This document shows, piece after piece, positions 6,466 to 15,744 of a stretch of DNA of 64,000 nt; within the stretch, counting starts at the first letter, position 1, and each line of letters begins with the position of its first letter. The translations under genes were made by a program, and so were the position numbers. The DNA is from Bacteroidaceae bacterium (GTDB lineage Bacteria; Bacteroidota; Bacteroidia; Bacteroidales; Bacteroidaceae), in assembly GCA_017633615.1 (NCBI GenBank), contig JAGBPB010000070.1:10093-74092 (forward strand), written 5' to 3'. A model generated the notes under the pieces. It saw nothing but the letters and a program-made list of their open reading frames with translations, made no database searches and had not been told where the DNA came from.

Positions 6466-8610
6466 ATGAAGAAACAATTCGTCATACTGTCCGTCCTGCT
6501 TTCTGTACCGGCACTGGCACAGAATGTGGATGAACTGTCCAAACAACTTGACGAGGTTGTGGTAACCGCCACAGGTACGCCTCATACATTAAAGAATGTG
6601 CCTGTACAGACTGAGATCATTTCACACAAGCAGATAGAGCAGCTAGGCGCAGCATCGTTTGAGGATATCCTATCTCAACTTAGTTCAGGATTTGACTTCA
6701 ATGCCGGCGACATGGGTAGTCAGATGACCCTGAACGGACTGGGCAACAACTACATCCTGATAATGATTGACGGCAAGCGCCTTAACGGTGACAACGGCGG
6801 AGAGAATGACCTGGGCCGCATTGACCCGCACAACATAGACCACATTGAGATAGTCAAGGGAGCAGGCAGCGCCCTATACGGAAGCGATGCAATAGCAGGA
6901 GTGATAAACATCATCACACGCCGTCACGATGACCAGGCCCTCTATCTGGAGAACACCACCCGCGGAGGTTCATATTTGGATCTGCGCCAGCACAACAGCA
7001 TAGGGTTCAGCATAGGCAAGTTCACATCGCTCACCACATTCCAGCTCCAGCATTCCGATGGATGGCAGAACACTTCCGAAGAAGACCCGGCACAGACCGA
7101 ATACCACATATATGACTCGCGCAACAAGACAGTCAATATGTACACTAACGGCCAGTTGAGTGAGCGCATCTCCTACACGCCGTCAGACCGGCTCTCGTTC
7201 CAGGCCGACGGTTATCTGTACCGCAAGCGCATCTACCGCCCTACCAACGGCCGCCATCCGTCATGTGATGTCAATACCTTTGACATGAAGTACCGCGATG
7301 CCGGTGCATCATTCGGCTCTGATTATAAGCTGAACGGAACTGACCGCATTACGCTTGACGTAAGTTGGGACCGTCATGCCTACTACTATCACTATACAGA
7401 CACCACCCTTGAGGAGGGCTATGACCCCAACGGGAACTATACGCCCTACTACCCTTATTTCCCAGATCAGGAGCATCTGCAGAGTGACCAGCAGCGCACT
7501 ATGGCAGAGCTTAAGGGCATATTCAGTCTGCCTCTATCAAATCTGTTGAGTGCCGGCGCCGAATACCGATACGATTACCTGAACGCCCCTATGCGCGTCA
7601 AGGGCGGAAAAGCCGATGACTGGACCGCAGCATTATATCTGCAGGATGAGTTTACCGGACTGGACTGGCTCAACGTAACTGCCGGAATCAGACTCATTGA
7701 GAACAAGGCTTTCGGATTCCATGCCACCCCAAAGATAAGCGCAATGTTCAAGGCGGGTGATTTCCGCTTGCGTACAGGCTGGAGCAAGGGATTCAAATCC
7801 CCCACCCCCAAGGAGCAGGGTTATCACTATCTGCGCACAATGGGCGCCACCACATTCTTCTACATGGGCAACCCCGACCTCAAGCCACAGACATCAGATT
7901 ATATATCGGCTGGCATAGAATACAGCCGCGGTGGTTTCTCCGCTTCAGTTACCGGATACCGGAATGAACTGTTCAATATGATTACCCTGGTCAACGTGCC
8001 CCTAAGTCAGATTCCGGCAGGAAGTGCACCGGAATATATGGGTGACGGCAGCGGTTCCATTACTCCGCGCATGTATATGAACATGGAGGATGCGCGTACC
8101 ATGGGTATTGACGCCTCATTCACTTGGCGTATCACATCCGATATCACCCTGGGCGGATCATACAGCTGGCTTGACACCAAGGCACACGTATATGACACAA
8201 AGCATGACAGGCTTGACGAGGTAACCATCGAAGGTATGGCTCACCATAAAGGTAATGTCTATTCCACATGGCAGCACCGTTTCAACGATGCATACCGTCT
8301 GGGGCTGGGACTCTACGGACGCGCCAGCAGCACCCGATACTATCAGAACAACGGCAACGGCAAACCGTATCAGATATGGAAACTGACCACCACCCATGAC
8401 CTGGGCCGCAGCAGGAACGGTCTGATATGGCGCATTGAAGCCGGCATTGACAATATCCTTGATTACAAGGAGACAACGCCGCACGGACTGCATTACGGTA
8501 CAACTACTCCCGGCAGGACTTTCTACTGTACTCTCAGCATTAAGTTCTCAAAGGGTAAGAAGATGAACACCAAGGATGTAGAACGTGGCAGTATGGACGA
8601 TGATGATTAA
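6466..8610 (+). CDS. TonB-dependent receptor, BtuB-like (second of a tandem pair)
   Basis: This 714-residue protein starts on the base after the previous stop (TAAATG). It has a signal peptide (MKKQFVILSVLLSVPALAQ), then directly the TonB-box/plug region DEVVVTATGTPHTLKNVPVQ, and a plug ending GSDAIAGVINIITRR. The 22-strand barrel shares recurrent motifs with the first receptor (FKAGDFRLRTGWSKGFKSPT; GNPDLKP). It lacks the N-terminal regulatory-like domain. Odd point: the expected terminal barrel strand (TFYCTLSIKFS) is followed by about 18 charged residues ending SMDDDD, whereas most TonB-dependent receptors end at an aromatic residue. It shares the riboswitch with its neighbours, so cobalamin-type cargo is likely. 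Confidence 0.92.
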   Translation: MKKQFVILSVLLSVPALAQNVDELSKQLDEVVVTATGTPHTLKNVPVQTEIISHKQIEQLGAASFEDILSQLSSGFDFNAGDMGSQMTLNGLGNNYILIMIDGKRLNGDNGGENDLGRIDPHNIDHIEIVKGAGSALYGSDAIAGVINIITRRHDDQALYLENTTRGGSYLDLRQHNSIGFSIGKFTSLTTFQLQHSDGWQNTSEEDPAQTEYHIYDSRNKTVNMYTNGQLSERISYTPSDRLSFQADGYLYRKRIYRPTNGRHPSCDVNTFDMKYRDAGASFGSDYKLNGTDRITLDVSWDRHAYYYHYTDTTLEEGYDPNGNYTPYYPYFPDQEHLQSDQQRTMAELKGIFSLPLSNLLSAGAEYRYDYLNAPMRVKGGKADDWTAALYLQDEFTGLDWLNVTAGIRLIENKAFGFHATPKISAMFKAGDFRLRTGWSKGFKSPTPKEQGYHYLRTMGATTFFYMGNPDLKPQTSDYISAGIEYSRGGFSASVTGYRNELFNMITLVNVPLSQIPAGSAPEYMGDGSGSITPRMYMNMEDARTMGIDASFTWRITSDITLGGSYSWLDTKAHVYDTKHDRLDEVTIEGMAHHKGNVYSTWQHRFNDAYRLGLGLYGRASSTRYYQNNGNGKPYQIWKLTTTHDLGRSRNGLIWRIEAGIDNILDYKETTPHGLHYGTTTPGRTFYCTLSIKFSKGKKMNTKDVERGSMDDDD

Positions 8611-8654
8611 TAACACAAATAACCTATAGTTTAACCTTTTAAAAACAAAACAAA

Positions 8655-9764
8655 ATGAGAAAATTCAGATTTATTCTGACAGCTATGGTAGCCATAGCAG
8701 GTTTCAGCTTTGTAAGCTGTGACAAAGACGAAGAAACAACCAAGAACAACTACACCCGTTATCAGGAGGCAGTTGATGCTCAGATCAACAAGAAGAATGA
8801 CAAGGCAATCCTGCTTGTTGCATTCGGTTCAACATGGGAGCAGGCTTTTGGTGCTTTCGATGAGACCATTGAGGCCTACAAGAAGGAATTCAAAGACTGC
8901 GACGTTTATCTGAGCTACAGCTCAGCTATCTGCATCAACCGTGCTGCAGCAGGTGAGAACACCACTCCGCGTAACTACTACGCTCCTAACTTCTGGCTCC
9001 ACGGACTGGGTGCTGCCAAGTACAGCACAATCATTGTCCAGTCACTGCAGGTTATCCCCGGTGAGGAGTTCTCACGCGTAGTAAACTACATCAAAGACTT
9101 TGGCAACAACAGTCTGGGTGACCTGGATGACAAGTATCTGAAAGAAGTTACCGTTAAGCTTGGTATGCCGCTGCTGGCCACAGAGTCTGATGTCAAGGAT
9201 GTTGCCAATAAACTTGACAACCTCTATAAAACTAAGGCTGCTGAGGGTGTTGTAGCTTTCATGGGCCATGGTAACCCTGACAGTTATGATACATACAAGG
9301 CCAATAGTCGTTATATGGAACTTGAGGCTGAGCTTCAGAAATATAGCCCCAACTATTTTGTTGGAACTGTTGATGCTCCCCGGAACTATAAGGTTCAGGT
9401 TCTTAACCGAATGAAGGAGGCTGGCATTGCCGACGGTAAGGTATTCTTACACCCGCTTATGTCAATAGCCGGTGACCACGCCAACAATGATATGGCTGGT
9501 GATGACGGCAAGGACGACTTTGGAGGCGCTAATGCTACCGACCTCACACTTGAGGAATTTGAAGTTGAAGATCCTGAAGAGGATGAGATTGACGACCTTA
9601 GTTGGAAGTGGTTCTTCTATAAAAGCGGTTACGAATGCAATGACAACACTGCTATCGTAAAAGGTTTGCTTGAACTGAATGATATCCGTGGAGTCTGGAT
9701 GCAGCACACTAAGGACGCTGAAACTCTTGAAGAGGTTTACCACAGCATGTACCCCGAGGAATAA
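8655..9764 (+). CDS. cbiK: Exported CbiK-type cobalt/iron chelatase lipoprotein
   Basis: This 369-residue protein is related to anaerobic sirohydrochlorin cobaltochelatase CbiK. It has ILLVAFGSTWEQAF at the N-end of the catalytic fold, VQSLQVIPGEEF, the putative metal-site His in FMGHGNPDSYDTY and a second His in LMSIAGDHANNDM. Unlike cytoplasmic CbiK it carries a lipoprotein signal (GFSFVSC, Cys near residue 23). An acidic insert of about 35 residues (EDPEEDEIDD) follows the second His. It lies between two TonB-dependent receptors and an ABC importer. From memory, Porphyromonas IhtB/FetB is a CbiK-like haem-binding lipoprotein in a similar locus, so metal insertion for cobalamin synthesis and iron or haem handling are both possible. 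Confidence 0.85.
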   Translation: MRKFRFILTAMVAIAGFSFVSCDKDEETTKNNYTRYQEAVDAQINKKNDKAILLVAFGSTWEQAFGAFDETIEAYKKEFKDCDVYLSYSSAICINRAAAGENTTPRNYYAPNFWLHGLGAAKYSTIIVQSLQVIPGEEFSRVVNYIKDFGNNSLGDLDDKYLKEVTVKLGMPLLATESDVKDVANKLDNLYKTKAAEGVVAFMGHGNPDSYDTYKANSRYMELEAELQKYSPNYFVGTVDAPRNYKVQVLNRMKEAGIADGKVFLHPLMSIAGDHANNDMAGDDGKDDFGGANATDLTLEEFEVEDPEEDEIDDLSWKWFFYKSGYECNDNTAIVKGLLELNDIRGVWMQHTKDAETLEEVYHSMYPEE

Positions 9765-9793
9765 TACATAATTCCTTATTTTTCAATTCCGCT

Positions 9794-9824
9794 ATCCGGT
9801 GAGTATGATAGGAGCTCACCGGAT
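9794..9824 (+). other. Intercistronic stem-loop between chelatase and binding-protein genes
   Basis: ATCCGGTGAG (9794-9803) and CTCACCGGAT (9815-9824) form a perfect 10-bp stem with an 11-base loop. It has no adjoining T-run, so it is more likely a processing or stability element, or a partial terminator, than a full stop. Confidence 0.6.
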
Positions 9825-9857
9825 AACGGATTTGGCTTTTACGACAAACTTCTTTTT

Positions 9858-10988
9858 ATGAAAAAGACTACACTTCTCTTTTCAGTTATTGTTCTGTTAC
9901 TGGCCGGCTGTAAAGGCAGGCAAAACAGCACACGTGCCGGAATAGGAGGTACTGCCGACAGCACCACTATCAAGTACGCACAAGGCTTCACCCTGACCTA
10001 TCTGGGCGACATTCGTCTTATAGATCTGCAGGACCCCCAGAGAGAGGAGACCCAGTCTTTCCATTACGCACTTGTTCCCCGTGAGGGAACCAAACAGGAG
10101 ATTCCCGAGGGCTATACCCCCGTTCCTGTCCCCATAAGCAAGGTTATCTGCATGACATCACTGCAGCTCTCCAGTTTCATAAAACTTGGCGAACTTGATG
10201 CCGTGGTAGGAATAACCAGCACACGTCATCTTTTCAATGAGGAGATGAACCAGCGCCTCAAGGATGGTCGCACGCACAAGATAGGCATTGAGGGTAACTT
10301 TGACAATGAGGTAATCATGGCGGTAAACCCCGACATCATACTCATTTCGCCCTTTAAGCGTGGCGGTTATGAGGCCCTCAAAAATGTAGACATAACACTT
10401 GTACCCCATCTGGGCTACAAGGAGACAACACCCCTGGGCCAGGCCGAGTGGATAAAGTTTGCCGGTATGCTGCTGGGCTGTGAAGAGAAGGCCGACAGCA
10501 TCTTTACCGGAATTGAGCAGCGCTATCTTGCCCTTACTGAACTGACACAAAACGTGAGCCACCGCCCCATGGTTTTCAGCGGTGAGTTGCAGGGTGGCAA
10601 CTGGTATGCCGTGGGCGGACAGAGTTTCCTGGCACGTATTTTCCAGGATGCCGGAGGAGATTATTTCCTTAAGGATGACCCCCACTCCGGTGGTTTTACA
10701 ATGGACTATGAGGTTGTTTACAGCCAAGCCGCCAATGCGGACTTCTGGCGTATTGTTAACAGTTATCAGGGTGATTTCTCTTACGCCGCTCTGGCTGAGG
10801 ATGATACCCGATATACTGATTTCAAGGCTTTCAAGGAGCACGGTGTAGTTTACTGCAACATGAGCCAGAAACCGTTCTATGAGAGTATGCCCATGGAGCC
10901 GGAACTGGTACTGAGTGATTTCATAAAGGCTTTCCACCCGGAGCTACTGCCAGACTATCAACCCCATTATTACGAGATTCTAAAATAG
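9858..10988 (+). CDS. ABC transporter substrate-binding lipoprotein, BtuF/FecB type
   Basis: This 376-residue periplasmic binding protein (PF01497-type helical-backbone fold) is a lipoprotein (LLLAGCKG, Cys near residue 20). Typical segments are ISKVICMTSLQLSSFIKLG at the first lobe, AVNPDIILISPFK, and the second-lobe FSGELQGGNWYAVGGQSFLA. It is longer than E. coli BtuF. It is followed by a FecCD permease and an ATPase, so it would hand substrate taken up by the two TonB receptors to the inner-membrane importer. The operon is under the B12 riboswitch, so a corrinoid or tetrapyrrole ligand is most likely. The specificity is inferred from context. Confidence 0.88.
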   Translation: MKKTTLLFSVIVLLLAGCKGRQNSTRAGIGGTADSTTIKYAQGFTLTYLGDIRLIDLQDPQREETQSFHYALVPREGTKQEIPEGYTPVPVPISKVICMTSLQLSSFIKLGELDAVVGITSTRHLFNEEMNQRLKDGRTHKIGIEGNFDNEVIMAVNPDIILISPFKRGGYEALKNVDITLVPHLGYKETTPLGQAEWIKFAGMLLGCEEKADSIFTGIEQRYLALTELTQNVSHRPMVFSGELQGGNWYAVGGQSFLARIFQDAGGDYFLKDDPHSGGFTMDYEVVYSQAANADFWRIVNSYQGDFSYAALAEDDTRYTDFKAFKEHGVVYCNMSQKPFYESMPMEPELVLSDFIKAFHPELLPDYQPHYYEILK

Positions 10989-11009
10989 AATTAGTAAATT
11001 CGTAGCCCA

Positions 11010-12047
11010 ATGAGGCGTTCCATCATACCCAACATGTTGATTATAACGGTACTTATTTTAGTGCTGTTTCTGCTAAACGTGGCCCTTGGCTCAGTGAGTA
11101 TACCCACGCGGGCTGCATGGAACATCTTGTGGGGCGTACCTGACCAGGATCCCATCTGGACCAACATTATTCTCAAATCAAGGGTACCGCAAACCCTTGT
11201 GGCTATAGTAGCCGGCGCAGGTCTGGCCATCAGCGGTCTGCACATGCAGACTGTTTTCCGCAATCCTCTGGCTGGTCCTTCAGTACTTGGTATCTGCTCT
11301 GGTGCCAGCCTGGGTGTAGCATTCGTAGTGTTGCTCTCCGGCAGCATTGGCGGCGTTGCACTGAGCCGTCTTGGATTTGCCGGTGACCTGGCAATGACAA
11401 TAGGAGCCATTGCAGGCGCTCTTGCTGTAATGACGCTTATAGTATATGTTTCACAGCGTGTAAAAGGCAATGTCACACTGCTGATAATAGGCGTAATGAT
11501 AGGTTATGTAGCTAATGCCATCATAGGCGTTCTCAAATATTTCAGTGTTGAGGAGGATATACGCGCCTACGTTGTGTGGGGATTGGGCAGTTTCAGCCGC
11601 GTATCAGGTAACCAGATGTCATTGTTTGTCACAATGATGGTCATTCTCATGCCGCTCTCTTTCCTGCTCACCAAGACACTTAACCTGCTCCTTCTGGGTG
11701 ATTCCTATGCCCGTAATCTGGGTCTTAACATAAAACGCGCACGCCTTTTTGTAATCAGCTACTCAGGTATATTGGTGGCTGTAGTTACGGCTTATTGCGG
11801 TCCTATAAACTTTTTAGGACTTGCCGTACCGCATCTGTGCCGTGCTGTGTTCCGCACATCGGACCACAGGATCCTTACTCCTGCATGTATTCTGATGGGT
11901 GCCCTGTTCGCATTGGCATGCAGCCTCATAGCCCGTATGCCTGGGATTGAAGGCGCTTTGCCCGTCAATTCCGTAACCGCACTTGTGGGTGCTCCTATAG
12001 TTATTTCAGTTCTGTTCCGCCGCAGGCGTGAAGATACAGCCGAATAA
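11010..12047 (+). CDS. btuC: FecCD/BtuC-family ABC permease
   Basis: This 345-residue polytopic permease of the vitamin B12/iron-siderophore class has about ten membrane segments. It shows the family motif SRVPQTLVAIVAGAGLAISGLHMQTVFRNPLAGPSVLG split across residues 54-95, and the coupling-helix region near LLGDSYARNLGL. It also has the conserved GPINFLGLAVPHLCR motif and ends INSVTALVGAPIVI-like (VNSVTALVGAPIVISVLFRR). It sits between the binding protein and the ATPase and forms the membrane channel of the importer. The btuC symbol follows from the riboswitch context; the family also serves haem and siderophores. Confidence 0.9.
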   Translation: MRRSIIPNMLIITVLILVLFLLNVALGSVSIPTRAAWNILWGVPDQDPIWTNIILKSRVPQTLVAIVAGAGLAISGLHMQTVFRNPLAGPSVLGICSGASLGVAFVVLLSGSIGGVALSRLGFAGDLAMTIGAIAGALAVMTLIVYVSQRVKGNVTLLIIGVMIGYVANAIIGVLKYFSVEEDIRAYVVWGLGSFSRVSGNQMSLFVTMMVILMPLSFLLTKTLNLLLLGDSYARNLGLNIKRARLFVISYSGILVAVVTAYCGPINFLGLAVPHLCRAVFRTSDHRILTPACILMGALFALACSLIARMPGIEGALPVNSVTALVGAPIVISVLFRRRREDTAE

Positions 12048-12048
12048 T

Positions 12049-12849
12049 ATGAAACAGCCCACCATTCAAATAGAATCCCTCAGTACGGGATACCGTGGTA
12101 AGAACAATGTCACGATTGTTGCACACGATATCAACGCCACTATTCACGGAGGCGAACTTACATGTCTGCTCGGCCCTAACGGCGCCGGCAAATCAACACT
12201 GCTGCGTACGCTGTCGGCATTTCTGCCACCTGTAAAGGGTGAAATCACCATCATGGGACGCAACCTGCGTGACTATTCAGACAAGGAACTCTCCAAGGCC
12301 ATCGGCGTGGTTCTGACAGAGAAGACTGACCTCAGGAACATGAGCGTGGAGGATCTTATAGGTCTGGGACGCAGCCCATACACGGGATTCTGGGGCAACC
12401 TGCATAAGCAGGATCGTGAGGTTGTAGAAAAAGCCATTGAGATGGTTGGCATTGAGGCGCTCAAGGACCGCATGATTCAGACATTGAGTGACGGAGAACG
12501 CCAAAAGGTTATGATAGCAAAGGCGCTGGCTCAGGAGACTCCGGTAATATTCCTTGATGAGCCCACTGCATTCCTGGATTTTCCAAGCAAGGTGGAGATA
12601 ATGCAACTGTTGCATACCCTATCACGCACTACGGGCAAAACCATCTTCCTGTCCACTCATGATTTGGAACTTGCTCTCCAGATAGCCGATACAATCTGGT
12701 TGATGGACAAAGACAAAGGAGTCATGATAGGCACCCCTGAGAAACTGGCAAATGACGGTTCACTCAACAGTTTCTTCTCTCAAAGGGGTATCAACTTTGA
12801 CATTCACAACGTAAACGGCTCCCTATGCATAATACCCCAACTGAAATAA
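12049..12849 (+). CDS. btuD: ABC transporter ATP-binding protein, BtuD/FecE type
   Basis: This 266-residue ATPase has Walker A GPNGAGKST (near residue 42), signature LSDGERQKVMIAKAL, Walker B PVIFLDEPTAFLD and the switch His in LSTHD. The signature has D in place of the usual G (LSDGE), as in several FecE-like members. The ATG at 12049, one base after the permease stop, is preferred over a GTG that would overlap the permease. It powers the BtuC-like permease. It is the last gene of the riboswitch operon and converges on the DUF2279 gene six bases away. Confidence 0.92.
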   Translation: MKQPTIQIESLSTGYRGKNNVTIVAHDINATIHGGELTCLLGPNGAGKSTLLRTLSAFLPPVKGEITIMGRNLRDYSDKELSKAIGVVLTEKTDLRNMSVEDLIGLGRSPYTGFWGNLHKQDREVVEKAIEMVGIEALKDRMIQTLSDGERQKVMIAKALAQETPVIFLDEPTAFLDFPSKVEIMQLLHTLSRTTGKTIFLSTHDLELALQIADTIWLMDKDKGVMIGTPEKLANDGSLNSFFSQRGINFDIHNVNGSLCIIPQLK

Positions 12850-12855
12850 CACGGT

Positions 12856-13953
12856 TTAGAAATAGAACCAATGCCAGGATATACCACCCTCACCGGGACG
12901 GTATTCAAGTGCTGGCGTGGGTAATTTAATACCACTCAAAACCCTTAAGATATGTTTGAGAGTCTTGTTTTTGCAAGGAATGCGCGAGATATCTATATCC
13001 GGTGCAATAAATAATCTGCGTTGACGTGCACCATCAGGCATATATGCCAACTGACCGGGAGCATACTCCCATCCGCGCCCCCAACAGCCATCATCACCCA
13101 CATGACCTGCCGGCTGAAGATTATTGTATTCGCCTGTCATTCCTTCGGCTCCATATCCCACAGCCCAGCCCAACCAGGATGGATATCGGCTATCCTCTTT
13201 CATGAAAAGAGATTTCACATCAAACGCCATCCATACGGTCAATCCGCTATAGTCCTCATATAATCTGTCCAGCCAGTCTTTGCCCATAATATAATCTCTC
13301 TCCATTGTGACAGGATTACATACATCATATTTTGACAAACCTGAATAATGATATGAACATTTCAAAGCTATGCGTTGCTCATGCCAAAGCGCCTGCTGAC
13401 CCATAAACAGTCCTGTTCCAAAAAGATTTGCCCCCATATCACCCCATGAAAAACCCCAATCACTTGACAATCCGTCAAAAATCTCCACCATGGTCATAAT
13501 GGTCAATCCTAAAGGACCACCATAGAGGATTGAGCGTTTCTCATCCAAACCTGTCATAATAAGGGCCTCATAACCAAAATTGGCAAAATTATAGCATGAA
13601 TTGGCGTGTCCCATCTTATCCATCTGGAGCCATTCCTTATTGTCATTGTAAAAATGGAAACCACCGGTCTCTGTTCCTGAGTACCATGATGAATACAGCG
13701 CACTCATAACCCCGGTAATGATCAATCCCTCCGTACCCAATGTTATTATAGAGCCTTTTGACAAGGCTGGTTTGTTTTTTTCCGACTCAAATCCTGATAT
13801 GCCTGATAAACCGGGAGAAGCACCGTTATCTGTAAAGAATGGATCAATATCAAATTCATAAGTTGAAAAAACTCCCGTATTATTATTGAAAGAACTTGCC
13901 GGAACCACAAAAAAAATGGCAAGCATAAAGAATGACACTGTTCTTTTGATCAT
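12856..13953 (-). CDS. DUF2279-like exported protein
   Basis: This 365-residue protein has a signal peptide (MIKRTVSFFMLAIFFVVPASS). After a Ser/Gly-rich stretch comes a membrane-associated part rich in Gly, Trp and Tyr, with the DUF2279/YfiM-like pattern around LQMDKMGHANSCYNFANFGY, FDGLSSDWGFSWGDMGANLFG and GQQALWHEQRI. The molecular function of the family is unknown to me. It begins nine bases after cbiJD on the same strand, so it could be read from the corrin operon, although nothing in the sequence links it to cobalamin. It is more AT-rich than the cbi genes upstream. Confidence 0.75.
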   Translation of the reverse strand: MIKRTVSFFMLAIFFVVPASSFNNNTGVFSTYEFDIDPFFTDNGASPGLSGISGFESEKNKPALSKGSIITLGTEGLIITGVMSALYSSWYSGTETGGFHFYNDNKEWLQMDKMGHANSCYNFANFGYEALIMTGLDEKRSILYGGPLGLTIMTMVEIFDGLSSDWGFSWGDMGANLFGTGLFMGQQALWHEQRIALKCSYHYSGLSKYDVCNPVTMERDYIMGKDWLDRLYEDYSGLTVWMAFDVKSLFMKEDSRYPSWLGWAVGYGAEGMTGEYNNLQPAGHVGDDGCWGRGWEYAPGQLAYMPDGARQRRLFIAPDIDISRIPCKNKTLKHILRVLSGIKLPTPALEYRPGEGGISWHWFYF

Positions 13954-13962
13954 AGATTCCTT

Positions 13963-15744
13963 TTAATATATTTTTCCGTTTTCACTTATCAGAAGAATGG
14001 TAAGATTGCTTGTTTTAAGCAGGGTATCACAACAGGTATGGCAGTGGCGGATTACGGTCGATGCGAATGCCTCGATATTCTCCTGTGGAATAAGGGCCCA
14101 AAGTTCACGGGCCAAAGTGATGCGGCCTATGGCACGACGCACACGCCAGGAACAGCCCGATTCCCGGGCCATTTTCCGGATGAACTTCTTGTCCATCACG
14201 CCCTCGCGACTATGGGTATCAAGCATTCCGGCTGCCAGTTTTACAGCCTTACCTATCATCAAGCCCATTGTAATCTCATGGAATCCCAGTTCCTGCGCAA
14301 TGCTTAGGGTTTCACCTATATAGTTGCCGTAATGCACAAAAGCCTGAGCGGGCAAATCAGGATACTGCGCTTTCACAAAACGCTCGCTACGGGCACCGGA
14401 GTTTATCACCAGACGCGGTGTACCTACGGCCTTAGCCACCTCAACCTCACGACGTATCGCTTCAACGAATGCCTCCGATGAGAACGGTCTCACCACTCCC
14501 AGAGTTCCTATGATTGATATGCCGTCAACTATTCCAAGTTTGGGGTTGAAGGTCTTTTGAGCAAGCTCTGCACCTCCCGGTACAGAAACTGTTACATCCA
14601 GACCTCCGTCATAAAGGGCTGTAAGTTCCTCTGTAATCATGCGCCGCGGAACGGGATTGACTGCGGGCTCGCCAACCTCAAGGCCTATGCCCGGCAGTGT
14701 GATACGTCCCACCCCTTCACCTTGCAGGAAATGTACGCCCGGTTCACGGCTCAGCGCAACCTTAACACATACCGTGCAACCGTTTGTGACATCCGGATCA
14801 TCGCCTGCATCCTTTACAACCGATGCCTGCGCCCAATCCTGATCTATCTCACAATCCTGAACTGGGAGTGTAAAAAACTCACCGTCAGGTATGCTGAAAC
14901 GCACTTCTGTCTGTTCTTCACCGCTCAACAATGCAGTCAGGGCTGCTTTTGCAGCAGCAGTGGCACATGCACCTGTGGTAAAACCGGTGCGCAGTTCATA
15001 GAATCCCGGAACCAGACGCTCAATCTCCTTACGCAATCCGTGCTCACCGGTTACGGTAATGAAATCAGCCGGAAGTTCAGGTCTTTTGACTGCATACAGC
15101 GGAATACCCAGCTCAAGTGCAGCAGCCGCTTTCTCCATAAAACCGCCAGTCAATCCGCTCTCCTTTGTTATTACGGCCTGAGGTTTTACTTCACACATCA
15201 GTTCCAGGTCCGAACCGTTCCCGTAGAACACCAGATTATCTGTATTGAAACCGGCCTTACGGGCCATCTCAACAGACTCCTCACGATCAAGAACGCGGAA
15301 AATGCATTTGTGATGATCCCAATAGGGCCTGAGCGCTGAAATGGTTTGGACTCCTGTAAGTGCAAGCAGATTATCTATACCCGCTTCTTCCAAACGGTTT
15401 ATCGCATCGGCGTAATCATCACACCACGTAATATCCTGAGTACGTTCAGGGTAAGTGCGTTCATATCGGATTACGGGGATGGAAAGCGTTTGACTTACCT
15501 CACAGACCGTAGCATGCAGCTTTACCGCAAACGGATGGGCGGCATCAACAATAAGACGGATCTCATGCTCACGGCAGAATGCTGTCATTGCATCAGTATC
15601 CATTGCCCCGGTCACGTGCTCACCGTTATGGCTCTCAACCTGCTGAAGGTCTCCACGGGTGGAATACCAGAAACGGCGGCCGGCTTCATCGGCCACCTTG
15701 ACAGCCATACGGCCCTCAGTGGTACCTCCCAGAATAAGTATCAT
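13963..15744 (-). CDS. cbiJD: CbiJ-CbiD fusion: precorrin-6A reductase + precorrin-5B C1-methyltransferase
   Basis: This 593-residue bifunctional cytoplasmic enzyme acts in anaerobic corrin synthesis. Residues 1-245 are CbiJ/CobK, the NAD(P)H reductase of cobalt-precorrin-6A: opening ILGGTTEGR, VDAAHPFA, LALTGVQTI, ITKESGLTGG. From about residue 249 the CbiD domain starts at LRTGFTTGACATAAAKAAL and continues through VVKDAGDDPDVTNG and GTLGVVRPFS to the C-terminus. CbiD methylates C1 of cobalt-precorrin-5B. The start codon overlaps the stop of cbiGF by four bases (ATGA), so translation is coupled. It is the last corrin-ring gene of the minus-strand operon that begins at rnhB. Confidence 0.93.
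   Translation of the reverse strand: MILILGGTTEGRMAVKVADEAGRRFWYSTRGDLQQVESHNGEHVTGAMDTDAMTAFCREHEIRLIVDAAHPFAVKLHATVCEVSQTLSIPVIRYERTYPERTQDITWCDDYADAINRLEEAGIDNLLALTGVQTISALRPYWDHHKCIFRVLDREESVEMARKAGFNTDNLVFYGNGSDLELMCEVKPQAVITKESGLTGGFMEKAAAALELGIPLYAVKRPELPADFITVTGEHGLRKEIERLVPGFYELRTGFTTGACATAAAKAALTALLSGEEQTEVRFSIPDGEFFTLPVQDCEIDQDWAQASVVKDAGDDPDVTNGCTVCVKVALSREPGVHFLQGEGVGRITLPGIGLEVGEPAVNPVPRRMITEELTALYDGGLDVTVSVPGGAELAQKTFNPKLGIVDGISIIGTLGVVRPFSSEAFVEAIRREVEVAKAVGTPRLVINSGARSERFVKAQYPDLPAQAFVHYGNYIGETLSIAQELGFHEITMGLMIGKAVKLAAGMLDTHSREGVMDKKFIRKMARESGCSWRVRRAIGRITLARELWALIPQENIEAFASTVIRHCHTCCDTLLKTSNLTILLISENGKIY

Noticed and set aside
14557..15339. Open frame of 260 codons opposite cbiJD
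   Set aside because: Antisense shadow of a well-supported fusion enzyme; no motifs, no promoter box, Cys-rich composition typical of a reversed frame.
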